Assembly (NCBI RefSeq): GCF_017309955.1 | Contig: NZ_CP021247.1 | Coordinates: 2,071,001-2,135,000 of the forward strand | Reading direction: 5' to 3' | Length of the DNA: 64,000 nt | Source of the DNA: Novosphingobium sp. KA1 | Lineage (GTDB): Bacteria > Pseudomonadota > Alphaproteobacteria > Sphingomonadales > Sphingomonadaceae | Shown here: positions 14,831 through 24,445 of the stretch, in pieces | Layout of the letters: each line of letters starts with the position of its first letter | Numbering within the stretch: position 1 is the first letter of the stretch | The notes under the pieces: generated by a model | Databases searched by the model: none | The model's input: the letters and a program-made list of their open reading frames with translations, nothing else | Told to the model about the DNA's origin: nothing | Position numbers and translations under genes: made by a program

Positions 14831-17095
14831 ATGATGCGCTCATTCGTCCTCGCCGCCGCTGTCGTTTTCGGGCTCGCTTGCGGGCCCGTTTCCGGGGAGG
14901 CCGAGGCGGCCTCTCCGCCCTTGCTTCCGCTTCCGGCGAAAGTCGAGCCGCAGCAGGGGCGGTTCGATTTCCGCCATGCCCGCATTGCGGCGACAGACAG
15001 CGGCGAACGGGCGGCCGCGAGCCGGCTGGCAGACCTCCTCCGCCAGACCGGCGCGCCGCAGCTGGCCGCCTCGTCCGGGGGGCGCATCCGCTTTCGCCGC
15101 GATGCTGCGGTCGCGGGCGCGGAAGCCTATCGGCTGACGGTGACGCCCGGTGCCGTCACCATCGAGGCCGGCACCGATGCCGGCCTGTTCTACGGTGCGG
15201 AAACGCTCTGGCAGCTGATTGCCGCCTCCAAGGACGGCACGATCGCGGCCATGGTCATCAACGATGCCCCGGCCTTTGCCTGGCGCGGGCTGATGCTCGA
15301 TTCCGCGCGCCACTTCCAGTCGGCAGCCTTCGTGAAGGCCTTGATCGACCGCATGGCGGCGGACAAGCTCAACGTGCTGCATTGGCACCTGACCGATGAT
15401 CAGGGTTGGCGCATCCCGATCGACAGGTATCCGCGCCTGATCGCGGTCGGTGCCTGGCGCCGTCCGGCCGGGGCTGCCGGAACCGACGCGCAGGGTCATC
15501 CCGTGCGTTACGGAGGTTTCTACACCAAGGCCGAGATCCGCGAGATCGTGGCCTATGCGGCCGAGCGCCACGTGACCATCGTGCCCGAGATCGAGATGCC
15601 GGGCCACGCAACGGCGGCCATTGCGGCCTATCCCATGCTCGCCGCCGCAGCCGATCCGGCGAAAGTGCCGGGCGCCGACTGGGGCGTCTACGAGAACCTG
15701 TTCAACACCGAGGAGGCGACCTTCGCTTTCCTGGAAGACGTGCTGGACGAGGTGATCGACCTGTTCCCTTCCACCTATATCCATGTCGGCGGCGACGAGG
15801 CGGTGAAGGCGCAGTGGATCGCCGATCCGCGCGCGCAGGCCCGGATCAAGGCGCTTGGCCTCAGGAACGAGGGCGAGCTGCAAGGCTGGTTCATCGCCCG
15901 CATCGGCGATTACCTTGCCGCCAGGGGCCGCAAGATCGTCGGCTGGGACGAGATCCTCGAAGGCCACGTGCCGCCTTCGGCCACGGTCATGTCGTGGCAC
16001 GGCATCGAGGGCGGCATCGTCGCTGCCAAGGCCGGGCACGACGCGGTGCTTTCGCCCTCGCCGGACTTCTATCTCGATCACATGCAGTCGATGTCCGCCG
16101 ACGAGCCGTCAGGCCGGGGCGAGGTGATCGACTGGAAGCGCTTCTACGAGACGCCGGTTCTGCCGCAGGGGCTGAGCGACGGCGAGCGCGCGCATATCCT
16201 CGGCGTCCAGGCGAACCTCTGGACCGAACACATGCGCACGGGCGAGATCATGGAGCGGCAGATGTGGCCGCGCGCCGCCATGCTCGCCGAAATCGCCTGG
16301 ACCGCGCCGGAGCGCCGGCAGTGGGATGAGTTCGCCGCGCGCCTGCCGGCCGAACTGGCGCGCGAGAAGGCCATGGGCATCGGCTATGACCGTACGCCGC
16401 TTGAGGCGCTGGGCACGTTCACGGCGGCCGGCGACAGGATCGCGGCCAGCCTGGAACAGCCGGTGAAGGCGGGCACGCTGCACTACACCACCGACGGCAG
16501 CGCGCCGCTGGCCAGTTCACCCGCTTATGCGGCGCCGCTGACGCTCGCACCCGGGACCGTGCTGCGCACCCGCAGCTTCCTCGGCACCGAGCCGTTCGGC
16601 GAGGAGAAAGGCTGGACGCTTTCCGCCGCCATGACCCGCACGCGCCGAGCCTCGCAGCTGGAACTCTGTTCGCGCGCGGTGCCGCTGCGCCCGGAAGACG
16701 ATGCGCCGGCGCAGGGCAAGCGGGCGGTGTTCTGGGGCGATATTTTCCATCCTTGCTGGATCTGGCGCGGCGCTCCGCTCGCCGGGATCGCGGGGTTGAC
16801 CGCGGAAGTCGGGCAAGTGCCGTTCAACTACCAGATCGGCGCGGACCTGGCGAAACTGGTGTTCGACAAGCCCGGGACCCGGGCTGGCGAACTGCTGGTC
16901 CGGCTGGACAAGGCCGATGGCCCGATCGTGGCCCGCGTGCCGCTGGGCGAGGCGGCCGGCAATCCGGGTGTCCGCACGCTCACGGCTGCCCTTCCGGTGC
17001 AGGCGGGCCCGCACGATCTCTATTTCAGCTTTGCGCAGCCCGGCCCTGATCCGCTGTGGATGCTGGACCGCCTGACGCTGGACCCCGCACGATGA
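14831..17095 (+). CDS. Beta-N-acetylhexosaminidase (GH20), exported
   Basis: A 754-residue enzyme that releases terminal N-acetylglucosamine from chitin or peptidoglycan fragments. The signal peptide (about 26 residues) is followed by a GH20b domain, then the catalytic barrel with WRGLMLDSARHF, NVLHWHLTDDQGWR and the catalytic pair D322-E323 in HVGGDEAVKAQW. The C-terminal part (from about 530) holds a chitobiase/beta-hexosaminidase C-terminal-type module (LHYTTDGSAPLASS) and a beta-rich extension. Its stop overlaps the start of the PTS fusion gene by four bases, tying sugar release directly to uptake. Confidence 0.92.
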   Translation: MMRSFVLAAAVVFGLACGPVSGEAEAASPPLLPLPAKVEPQQGRFDFRHARIAATDSGERAAASRLADLLRQTGAPQLAASSGGRIRFRRDAAVAGAEAYRLTVTPGAVTIEAGTDAGLFYGAETLWQLIAASKDGTIAAMVINDAPAFAWRGLMLDSARHFQSAAFVKALIDRMAADKLNVLHWHLTDDQGWRIPIDRYPRLIAVGAWRRPAGAAGTDAQGHPVRYGGFYTKAEIREIVAYAAERHVTIVPEIEMPGHATAAIAAYPMLAAAADPAKVPGADWGVYENLFNTEEATFAFLEDVLDEVIDLFPSTYIHVGGDEAVKAQWIADPRAQARIKALGLRNEGELQGWFIARIGDYLAARGRKIVGWDEILEGHVPPSATVMSWHGIEGGIVAAKAGHDAVLSPSPDFYLDHMQSMSADEPSGRGEVIDWKRFYETPVLPQGLSDGERAHILGVQANLWTEHMRTGEIMERQMWPRAAMLAEIAWTAPERRQWDEFAARLPAELAREKAMGIGYDRTPLEALGTFTAAGDRIAASLEQPVKAGTLHYTTDGSAPLASSPAYAAPLTLAPGTVLRTRSFLGTEPFGEEKGWTLSAAMTRTRRASQLELCSRAVPLRPEDDAPAQGKRAVFWGDIFHPCWIWRGAPLAGIAGLTAEVGQVPFNYQIGADLAKLVFDKPGTRAGELLVRLDKADGPIVARVPLGEAAGNPGVRTLTAALPVQAGPHDLYFSFAQPGPDPLWMLDRLTLDPAR

Positions 17096-19605
17096 CCTTG
17101 ACGATTGCCAGCCCGCTGAGCGGCTGGGCCACCCCGCTTTGCGAAGTGCCCGATCCCGTTTTTGCGCAAGGCATGATGGGCCCGGGCATCGCCGTCGATC
17201 CTGCCGATGGGCGGCTTGTCTCGCCGGGGGCGGGACGGGTGGTTTCGGTCCATCCCGCGGGGCACGCCGTGACGCTGGAACTTGACGCCGGGCCGGTGCT
17301 GCTGATGCACGTCGGGCTCGATACCGTCGGCCTTGGCGGCGCGGGTTTCGCACCGGAAGTCATGGAAGGCGAGCGGGTCGAGGCAGGGCAGGTGCTGATC
17401 CTATTCGATCTTGACCGGCTTGCCCGCACCGCACGCAGCCTCTTGACGCCGGTGATCGTCACCAATGGCGAGGCCTTTGCCGTTGTCGGCGGGCAGACGG
17501 ACCGGGAGATCGCGGCGGGCGCGGCGCTGATGACGCTGGAACCCTGCGGGATGGCCGCGGCGGCAGGCGCGAAGGAGGCGGCGCCGCTGACCAGCCGTTC
17601 GCTGCTGCTGCCGCTGGCGCACGGCCTCCATGCCCGGCCGGCCGCGCGGCTGGCCAGCCTGGCGGGCACGTTCCCCGGCATCCTCGAAATCGTCGCCGCC
17701 GATGGCCGCGTGGCTTCGGCGCGCAGCGCGGTTGCCATGCTGGCGCTGGGGCTCGGCCACGGCGAGACATTGACCTTGCGGGGAAGCGACATCACGGCCA
17801 TCGATGCCCTCGCCGAACTGATCGAGAGCGGCATGGGCGAACATCGCCCGGTCGTGGTTGGCGAACCGGCAGTGCGCGGGGGACCGTCCGCGCTGGCCCC
17901 GCCGCTCCCGCTGGGCGAAGGCGAGGCGCTGGCGGCGGTCACGGCTGTCCCCGGAGCGGCGATCGGCCCGGCGGTCTGGCTGCTCGATCCGCTTGCATCG
18001 CTTCCGGAAACGGCGGGCACGCGCGAGGCGGAAACGGCTGCGCTGGACGGTGCTATCGCCCAAATCCGTGCCAGCCTTGAAAGCGCGGCCGAGGGTGACG
18101 GGCAGGCCGCGCAGATTGCCGCTGCGCATCTGGTCCTGCTCGATGATCCCGAACTTCTGGCAGCCGCGCGCGGCGGCATCGCCGCGGGCCAGCCGGCGGG
18201 CAGGGCGTGGATCGCCGGGGTAGAGGGTTTCATCGCCCAGTTGCGCCTCTCCCCCGATCCGCGCCTGCGCGAGCGGGTGGACGATCTGGCCGACCTCGCC
18301 CGCCGCGTCGCCCTGGCAAGCGGCGGGATCGACGAGACCCCGCCGCCGTTGCCGCCCGGCGCGATCCTGCTGGCGGACGATCTCTATCCCTCGCAGCTGA
18401 TGGCCTTGGCCGATGGCGGCCTTGGCGGCGTGGTCACCGTCGAGGGCGGCGCCACCTCGCATGTCGCGATCATCGCTGCGGGATTGGGCCTGCCGATGCT
18501 GGTGGCGGCGGGCGAGCGGCTGAAGTCGATCCCGCAAGGCGCGGCGCTGCTGCTCGAAAAGGGCGCGCTGACCCATGCGCCCGCAGCGGGTGTCCTGGCC
18601 GCGGCACGGGCCCGCATCGAAGGCGCGCAGTCCCGCCGCCGCGCCGCCGCGGCCCATGCGCACGAGCCTGCGATGACCCGCGACGGTGTCCGGATCGAGG
18701 TCTTCGCCAATCTCGCTTCCGCCGCCGATGCCGGTGCGGCGGTCGCTGCCGGTGCCGAGGGCTGCGGGCTGCTGCGCAGCGAATTCCTGTTCCTCGATCG
18801 CGCCGAGGCCCCTTCGCTTGCCGAGCAGCGTGAGGTCTATTCCGCGATCTCCGCCGCGCTGGAAGGGCGCCCGCTGATCGTGCGCACGCTCGACATCGGC
18901 GCCGACAAGCCCGCGCCCTACCTGCCGATGGGCGGCGAGGAAAACCCGGCGCTGGGCCTGCGCGGTATCCGCCTGCAACTGGCAGCGCCCGACCTGCTCG
19001 ACGTGCAACTGCGCGCGCTTGTCACCATGGAGGCGCAAGGCTCGGTGCAGATCATGCTGCCGATGGTGAGCGAGATCGCCGAATTGCGCGCGGCGCGGGC
19101 CGCGCTGGAGCGGATCGCTGCGGAAGAGGAGCGTCCGTGCCCGCCGCTCGGGATCATGGTCGAAACCCCCGCCGCCGCCCTGCACGCCGGGGTGCTGGCG
19201 GCGGAGGCCGACTTCTTCTCGGTCGGCAGCAACGATCTGGCCCAGTACACGCTGGCACGCGACCGCACCAATCCGCATGTCGCGGCGGGGCTCGACGCGC
19301 TGCACCCGGCGATCCTGCAACTGATCGAGATCGCGCAGATCGGCGCCAGCCGCCATGGTCGCCTTGTCGGCCTGTGCGGCGGGCTTGGTGCGGATCCGGA
19401 GGCGATTCCGCTGCTGATCGGCCTCGGCGTGCGTGAACTTTCGGTTTCGGCGGGCTCGGTTGCGGAGACCAAGGCGTGCGTTCGGAGCCTCACACTGGAG
19501 CAATGCGGCCTCATGGCGGAGGCCGCGCTGGCTTTGCCTGACGCCGCCGCCGTGCGCGCCCTGGTACGCGCGGAACTCGGCAAGATCGTGGAGGAAGTGG
19601 CATGA
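17092..19605 (+). CDS. nagF: PTS EIIA-HPr-EI multiphosphoryl transfer fusion protein (GlcNAc system)
   Basis: An 837-residue cytoplasmic fusion, often annotated ptsP. Residues 1-150 are a glucose-type EIIA with phospho-acceptor H73 in LLMHVGLDTVGL; about 165-250 is HPr with H180 in HGLHARPAARL; about 275-837 is enzyme I with H457 in GGATSHVAIIA and C762 in LCGGLGAD. All four phosphotransfer or catalytic residues are present, so one polypeptide can carry phosphate from phosphoenolpyruvate to the permease. The ATG at 17092 overlaps the hexosaminidase stop (ATGA). The companion permease follows with another ATGA overlap. This domain set is typical of dedicated GlcNAc systems in proteobacteria that lack a general sugar PTS. 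Confidence 0.92.
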   Translation: MTLTIASPLSGWATPLCEVPDPVFAQGMMGPGIAVDPADGRLVSPGAGRVVSVHPAGHAVTLELDAGPVLLMHVGLDTVGLGGAGFAPEVMEGERVEAGQVLILFDLDRLARTARSLLTPVIVTNGEAFAVVGGQTDREIAAGAALMTLEPCGMAAAAGAKEAAPLTSRSLLLPLAHGLHARPAARLASLAGTFPGILEIVAADGRVASARSAVAMLALGLGHGETLTLRGSDITAIDALAELIESGMGEHRPVVVGEPAVRGGPSALAPPLPLGEGEALAAVTAVPGAAIGPAVWLLDPLASLPETAGTREAETAALDGAIAQIRASLESAAEGDGQAAQIAAAHLVLLDDPELLAAARGGIAAGQPAGRAWIAGVEGFIAQLRLSPDPRLRERVDDLADLARRVALASGGIDETPPPLPPGAILLADDLYPSQLMALADGGLGGVVTVEGGATSHVAIIAAGLGLPMLVAAGERLKSIPQGAALLLEKGALTHAPAAGVLAAARARIEGAQSRRRAAAAHAHEPAMTRDGVRIEVFANLASAADAGAAVAAGAEGCGLLRSEFLFLDRAEAPSLAEQREVYSAISAALEGRPLIVRTLDIGADKPAPYLPMGGEENPALGLRGIRLQLAAPDLLDVQLRALVTMEAQGSVQIMLPMVSEIAELRAARAALERIAAEEERPCPPLGIMVETPAAALHAGVLAAEADFFSVGSNDLAQYTLARDRTNPHVAAGLDALHPAILQLIEIAQIGASRHGRLVGLCGGLGADPEAIPLLIGLGVRELSVSAGSVAETKACVRSLTLEQCGLMAEAALALPDAAAVRALVRAELGKIVEEVA

Positions 19606-21341
19606 CGCTCTCGCTGCAATCGCTCCAGCCGCTGGGCCGTGCGCTGATGCTGCCGATCGCGGTGCTGCCGATCGCCGGTCTGCTGCTGCGGCTCGGCCAG
19701 CCGGACCTGCTCGACCTGCCGTTCGTGGCCGCGGCAGGGGCGGCGATCTTCGACAATCTTGGACTGCTCTTCGCGCTCGGCATTGCGGTCGGCATCGCCC
19801 GCGATGCCAATGGCGCGGCGGGGCTGGCGGGGCTGGTCTGCTTCCTGGTCGCCAGCAAGGGCGCCGAAACCTTGCTGGTGGTGCCGCATGACGTGGCCGC
19901 CGGGCTCGCCGCGGATGCCTGGCGGGCCAAGGCCATCGCCAAGCTGGCGGTCCCGATCGGCATCGTCTCCGGGCTTACCGCAGGCGCCTTCTACAACCGC
20001 TATGCCGCGATCCGCCTGCCCGAATACCTCGCCTTTTTCGGCGGCCGCCGCTTCGTGCCGATCCTCTCGGGGCTGGCCGGGCTGTTGCTGGCGGCCGTGG
20101 TCGGATACGGTTTTGCGCCGATCACCGGCGGCATGGACATGGTCAGTGGCGGCGTTGTCCATGCAGGCGTGCTGGGGCTGTTTGCCTATGGCGTGCTCAA
20201 CCGCATGCTGATCGTCACCGGCCTGCACCACGTGATCAACAACGTGGCCTGGTTCATCATCGGCGATTTCCACGGCACCACCGGTGATCTCAACCGCTTT
20301 TTCGCGGGCGATCCCGCGGCCGGCAGCTTCATGTCGGGCTTTTTCCCGGTGATGATGTTCGGCCTGCCCGCCGCCTGCCTTGCGATGTACCACGCGGCGC
20401 GGCCCGAGCGGCGCAAGGCGGTGGGCGGCATGTTCCTGTCGATGGCGCTGACCGCCTTCCTGACCGGCGTGACCGAGCCGATCGAGTTCACCTTCATGTT
20501 CCTCGCCCCGCTGCTCTATGCGATGCACACGGTGATGACCGGCGTGGCCATGGCGCTGATGGACCTGCTCGGCGTCAAGCTCGGCTTCGGCTTCTCGGCG
20601 GGGCTGCTCGACTATGTGCTGAACTACTCCAAGGCCACCCATCCGCTGTTGCTGCTGCCGGTGGGGGCGGCCTATGCGCTGCTCTATTACGCTTCGTTCC
20701 GCTGGGCGATCGTGCGCTTCGACATCAGGACACCGGGGCGCGAGGACGAGCCGGTGGGCGAGGATCCGGGGGCGATCGCCCCTGCCGAGGGCGCGCGCGG
20801 GGCGGCCTTCGTGGCGGCGCTGGGCGGCAAGGGCAACCTCGCCGAGATCGGCGCCTGCACCACCCGCCTGCGCCTGCGCCTGCATGACAGCGATGCCGTG
20901 GACGAGCCGCGCCTCAGGGCACTTGGCGCGCGCGGGCTGATCCGCCCGGCGCCGGGCGCGCTGCAGGTCGTGGTCGGCCCGATCGCCGACGACGTGGCAA
21001 GCGAGATGCGCGAGGCGGCAGGGCCGCTGCGGGGAGCTACCGAGGCGGCTGCGGCGGAGGGCAAGTCGGCGGGGGCAGCGGCGGCGGCAGCGGCAGCGGC
21101 GCCGACGGCCGCAATCGATGCCGCGCCCTGGCTGGCGGCGCTGGGCGGCAAGGGCAATGTCACGGCGGCAGGCGCGGCTTCAAGCCGGGTCTGGATCGAC
21201 CTCGCCGACGCGGCAGCGATCGACGAGGCCGCGTTGAAGAGGCTTGGCGCGCGCATGGTGCTGCACGGGGCCAGCGGTGTTCAGTTGATCGTCGGTCCCT
21301 TGGCGCCGGAACTGGCTACGGGGCTGTCGGAGGCGGCATAA
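19602..21341 (+). CDS. nagE: PTS N-acetylglucosamine EIICB permease with extra EIIB-like domain
   Basis: A 579-residue inner-membrane permease. Residues 1-370 are EIIC, with about ten hydrophobic helices and the conserved GVTEPIEFTFMFLAPLLY loop. A first EIIB (about 395-470) has the phosphorylated C419 in GACTTRLRL. After an alanine-rich linker (about 475-505) a second EIIB-like domain (about 505-579) repeats the fold, but the matching position is A526 in GAASSRVWI, so it cannot be phosphorylated in the usual way. The protein should import and phosphorylate GlcNAc released by the upstream hexosaminidase. The last 61 bases overlap the convergent sulfotransferase gene. Confidence 0.9.
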   Translation: MTLSLQSLQPLGRALMLPIAVLPIAGLLLRLGQPDLLDLPFVAAAGAAIFDNLGLLFALGIAVGIARDANGAAGLAGLVCFLVASKGAETLLVVPHDVAAGLAADAWRAKAIAKLAVPIGIVSGLTAGAFYNRYAAIRLPEYLAFFGGRRFVPILSGLAGLLLAAVVGYGFAPITGGMDMVSGGVVHAGVLGLFAYGVLNRMLIVTGLHHVINNVAWFIIGDFHGTTGDLNRFFAGDPAAGSFMSGFFPVMMFGLPAACLAMYHAARPERRKAVGGMFLSMALTAFLTGVTEPIEFTFMFLAPLLYAMHTVMTGVAMALMDLLGVKLGFGFSAGLLDYVLNYSKATHPLLLLPVGAAYALLYYASFRWAIVRFDIRTPGREDEPVGEDPGAIAPAEGARGAAFVAALGGKGNLAEIGACTTRLRLRLHDSDAVDEPRLRALGARGLIRPAPGALQVVVGPIADDVASEMREAAGPLRGATEAAAAEGKSAGAAAAAAAAAPTAAIDAAPWLAALGGKGNVTAAGAASSRVWIDLADAAAIDEAALKRLGARMVLHGASGVQLIVGPLAPELATGLSEAA

Positions 21342-23026
21342 CCGCCGCGTTCGATAGCCTCGGTAAGCACGGCGAGCACCGGGGCGAGTTCCTTGGCATA
21401 CCCTTTCCAGCGTCCGATCGAGCGGCGGTTGAGCGGCTCGCGCACGGGCGCATGGCTGGGCGTCGGCGCATGGCGGGGCAGGGTGTGGAAGGCCAGTTGC
21501 CGTGGTTCGGCATCCAGCCCGAGCCAGGCCATCAGGTCCGCGGTTTCCTCTTCCTGGTCGGCGACAAACCGCTCGTAACGCAGTTCGTGCGCGGGCACCG
21601 GCAGTTCCTCCAGCCAGTGCTCGGTCAGTGCGTCCATGCGGGCATAGTGGAGCGCGAGGTCCTCGAGCCGGTAGCCGCAGGCGAAGCCGTGGGTGAAATC
21701 GTGGCTCATCGCCGAGACCATCACGTCGCGCGGATCGCGGCGCACGGCGATCACCGGTGACTGCGGGAAGGCCAGTTGCAGCAGCGGCAGGTAGAGCGCG
21801 TTGAGCGGCAGCTTGTCGGTGAAGAAGTCCGCGCCCTCTTCGAGAAGGCCGTAGCGTTCGGCGCGGGCGAGGTAATGATCGCGCAGGAGCGTGCCCAGCG
21901 TGTCGCGCAGGGCCTCGCTCACGCCATCGGGATCGCGCGGGAAGGCGCCCTGGGTGCGTGCATGGGCCTGTTCCGCCAGTTCGCGCCCGAACGGCAGCTC
22001 GCCGCCCGCGCGCACGCGCGAATGGCTCGCCAGTACCTGTTCGATGAGGCTCGTGCCCGAGCGCGGGAAGCCGAGGATAAACACCGGTTGCGGCACGCCC
22101 TTGCGGCGCTCGGCAGGCAGGAATTGGGCAAAGCGGTCGGCGGTGAAGACGTCCTGCCACTGCCGCACCAGTTCGCCCACCGCGCGGGCCGGATAGCTGC
22201 GGCTGGCGGCCCGTGCGAGCGCGGCCTTGCCGGCGGTGAAGTCATCCCAGGCCTCAGTCTTGCGGCCGGCCCGGTCGCGCAGGCGGCCGCGCAGCAGCAG
22301 GGCGGCGCCCGAAGGCGGGGTTTCCGCCTCCAGCATGGCGAGCCCCATGGGCCATTCCTCGGTCCGCGACAGCAGGGTGACGCGCTGCAGGGTGACATCG
22401 CTGCCCTGGCGCAGCGCGAGCGCCTCGGCGCGGGACAGCACGGCACAGGCCCGCTCGAACCGGCCGGCCTGTTCCTCCAGCTCGGCCAGCCAGGCCAGCG
22501 GGGGCAGGGCGTCGGGCATGGCACGAACCGCTTCGGCCAGCAGCGGGGCGGCTTCCTCCAGGCGTCCCTGCCGCTGGAGATTGCGGCCGAGATTGGCAAG
22601 CAGTTGCGGATGGGGGCCGACGATACGGATCGCGGCCTGCAGATGCTCGGCACCTTCGACCAGTTCCTCGCGCTCGCTCAGCATGGTGCCGAGGCGCATC
22701 TGGGCGTCGGGATTGCCGGGCTGGTCGGCGATGGTCCGGCGCAAGACCGCTTCCGCGTCGTGAAGGCGGCCGGTATCGTGCAGCCATTCGGCGAGGTCGT
22801 TGCGCGGCCACGTGCGCTCGGGCGCGAGAACCGCCGCCTCGCGCAGCAGGTTTTCATAGCGCTCGCCCGCGCCGCGGGCCTTGGCGGCGAGAGCCAGCAC
22901 CTCGATCGCATCCAGCGCGAGCGCGGGTTCGGCGCGCGCGGCGAGCGCCAGGGCTTCGGCGCGCGCGACATCGCCCGAGGAAAGCGCCTCACGCGCGGCG
23001 GAAATGGTCTGCAAATCGGCGGCCAT
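21281..23026 (-). CDS. TPR-containing sulfotransferase family protein
   Basis: A 581-residue protein. Residues 1-290 are tetratricopeptide-type repeats (for example EAVLRRTIADQPGNPDAQMR). The C-terminal sulfotransferase domain has the PAPS 5'-phosphosulfate loop in FILGFPRSGTSLIEQ near residue 310 and the 3'-phosphate region in VIAVRRDPRDVMVSAM near 420. It may sulfate a polysaccharide, lipid or peptide; bacterial proteins of this architecture are mostly uncharacterised. Its 3' end overlaps the convergent nagE gene by 61 bases. Confidence 0.85.
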   Translation of the reverse strand: MAADLQTISAAREALSSGDVARAEALALAARAEPALALDAIEVLALAAKARGAGERYENLLREAAVLAPERTWPRNDLAEWLHDTGRLHDAEAVLRRTIADQPGNPDAQMRLGTMLSEREELVEGAEHLQAAIRIVGPHPQLLANLGRNLQRQGRLEEAAPLLAEAVRAMPDALPPLAWLAELEEQAGRFERACAVLSRAEALALRQGSDVTLQRVTLLSRTEEWPMGLAMLEAETPPSGAALLLRGRLRDRAGRKTEAWDDFTAGKAALARAASRSYPARAVGELVRQWQDVFTADRFAQFLPAERRKGVPQPVFILGFPRSGTSLIEQVLASHSRVRAGGELPFGRELAEQAHARTQGAFPRDPDGVSEALRDTLGTLLRDHYLARAERYGLLEEGADFFTDKLPLNALYLPLLQLAFPQSPVIAVRRDPRDVMVSAMSHDFTHGFACGYRLEDLALHYARMDALTEHWLEELPVPAHELRYERFVADQEEETADLMAWLGLDAEPRQLAFHTLPRHAPTPSHAPVREPLNRRSIGRWKGYAKELAPVLAVLTEAIERGGYAASDSPVASSGAKGPTIN

Positions 23027-23070
23027 GCAAGTGCTTAGAGAGGCTTGTGTGCGAAAATGTCAACCGGACT

Positions 23071-24381
23071 TTACCCTCCGGTCCGCGCACTCCTGCCGAA
23101 CAATGCAGCAATCAGTACCGGAGCCGAGACAAAGTAGAGATGCATGTAGCTGGCGGTAAGTGAACCGCAGCGGAACAGCCGCTCGCCGGCTCGGCCGTCA
23201 GGGGTGCGGGCCTGGGCCAGCGGCGCGAGCGCGGTTTCGAGCGTGGAATAGTGGAAGGTGTGCCCGCGCAGGCGGTGTCCGTCCAGAATCGCCTCCTGCA
23301 TGCCGAGCGCGGCAAGGCGCGACTGCATGCGTGCGCGGCCGGGCAGCAGGCCGAGCAGTTCGGCGCGGTTTTGCTCGGCGTCTTCCAGCGTCTCGCAAGC
23401 GTAGAGCATGCCTCCGCACTCGGCCAGGATCGGCTTGCCTGCCGCGTGATGGGCGCGGATCGCCGCCAGCATCGGGGTGTTTGCGGCAAGGCGGGCGAGG
23501 TGGAGTTCGGGATAGCCGCCCGGCAGCCAGACGGCGTCGCATTCGGGCAGAGCGCGGTCGGCCAGCGGCGAGAAAAACGCCAGCCGCGCCCCCGCGCGTT
23601 CGAGGAAGGCGAGGTTGGCGGGGTAGAGGAAGGCAAAGGCCGCGTCCCGGGCGATGGCCACGGTGGTCCCCGCCAGCGAGGGCAGCGGCTGCGCCGGGGC
23701 GGGCGCGGCAAAGGCGACCGGCTCCGGCAGCCAGAGCGCGGTTTCGGGCAGGAGATCCGCCGCGCGGTCCAGCCGTTCGGCAAGATCGGCGATTTCGCCC
23801 GCCTGCACCAGTCCGAGGTGGCGCGAGGGCAGGCCGATCGCAGGGTCGCGGCCCAGGCTGCCGAGCCAGCGCACGCCCCGCGGCATGCCCTGCTCCAGCA
23901 GCTGCGCGTGGCGGGCGCTGCCGACCCGATTGGCGAGCACGGCCGTCAGGTCGAGGCCGGGCTGGTAGGTCGCCAGGCCGTGGACCAGTGCGCCGAAGGT
24001 CTGCGCCATCGACGAGCCGTCGATCACCGCCATGACCGGCAGGCCGAAGCGCCGGGCGAGGTCGGCGGCCGAGGGATCGCCGTCGTAGAGGCCCATGACT
24101 CCTTCGACGAGGATGAGGTCGGCTTCCTGCGCGGCGGCGTGCAGCAGGCGGCGGCATTCCTCCTCGCCGACCATGAACAGGTCGAGCTGGTGCACCGGCG
24201 CGCCGCTGGCGACTTCGTGGATCATCGGGTCGAGGAAATCGGGCCCGCACTTGAACACCCGCACCCGCCTGCCCGCGCGGGCATGGCGGCGGGCGAGCGC
24301 GGCGGTGACCAGCGTCTTGCCCTGTCCCGAGGCAGGGGCGGCGATCAGCAGGGCGGGGCAGGAGGCGGTGTTGGCCGGCAT
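23071..24381 (-). CDS. cobB: Cobyrinate a,c-diamide synthase
   Basis: A 436-residue ATP-dependent amidotransferase that amidates the a and c side chains of cobyrinate or hydrogenobyrinate. The N-terminal P-loop ALLIAAPASGQGKTLVTAAL and FKCGPDFLDPMIH belong to the dethiobiotin-synthetase-like domain, and the C-terminal glutaminase domain has C322 in ILAECGGMLYAC and the histidine near GHTFHYST. The ATG at 24381 is chosen because homology begins directly after it; the longer frame runs into the riboswitch region. The gene diverges from the riboswitch-led operon and is separated from it by only about 65 bases, so it needs its own promoter and regulation. Confidence 0.92.
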   Translation of the reverse strand: MPANTASCPALLIAAPASGQGKTLVTAALARRHARAGRRVRVFKCGPDFLDPMIHEVASGAPVHQLDLFMVGEEECRRLLHAAAQEADLILVEGVMGLYDGDPSAADLARRFGLPVMAVIDGSSMAQTFGALVHGLATYQPGLDLTAVLANRVGSARHAQLLEQGMPRGVRWLGSLGRDPAIGLPSRHLGLVQAGEIADLAERLDRAADLLPETALWLPEPVAFAAPAPAQPLPSLAGTTVAIARDAAFAFLYPANLAFLERAGARLAFFSPLADRALPECDAVWLPGGYPELHLARLAANTPMLAAIRAHHAAGKPILAECGGMLYACETLEDAEQNRAELLGLLPGRARMQSRLAALGMQEAILDGHRLRGHTFHYSTLETALAPLAQARTPDGRAGERLFRCGSLTASYMHLYFVSAPVLIAALFGRSARTGG

Positions 24382-24445
24382 CGTTGGGCGACTATGGGAC
24401 TTCACCGCAGGGCGCAAGCTTCGCCCACTTGCCAGCCGTCCGTCC

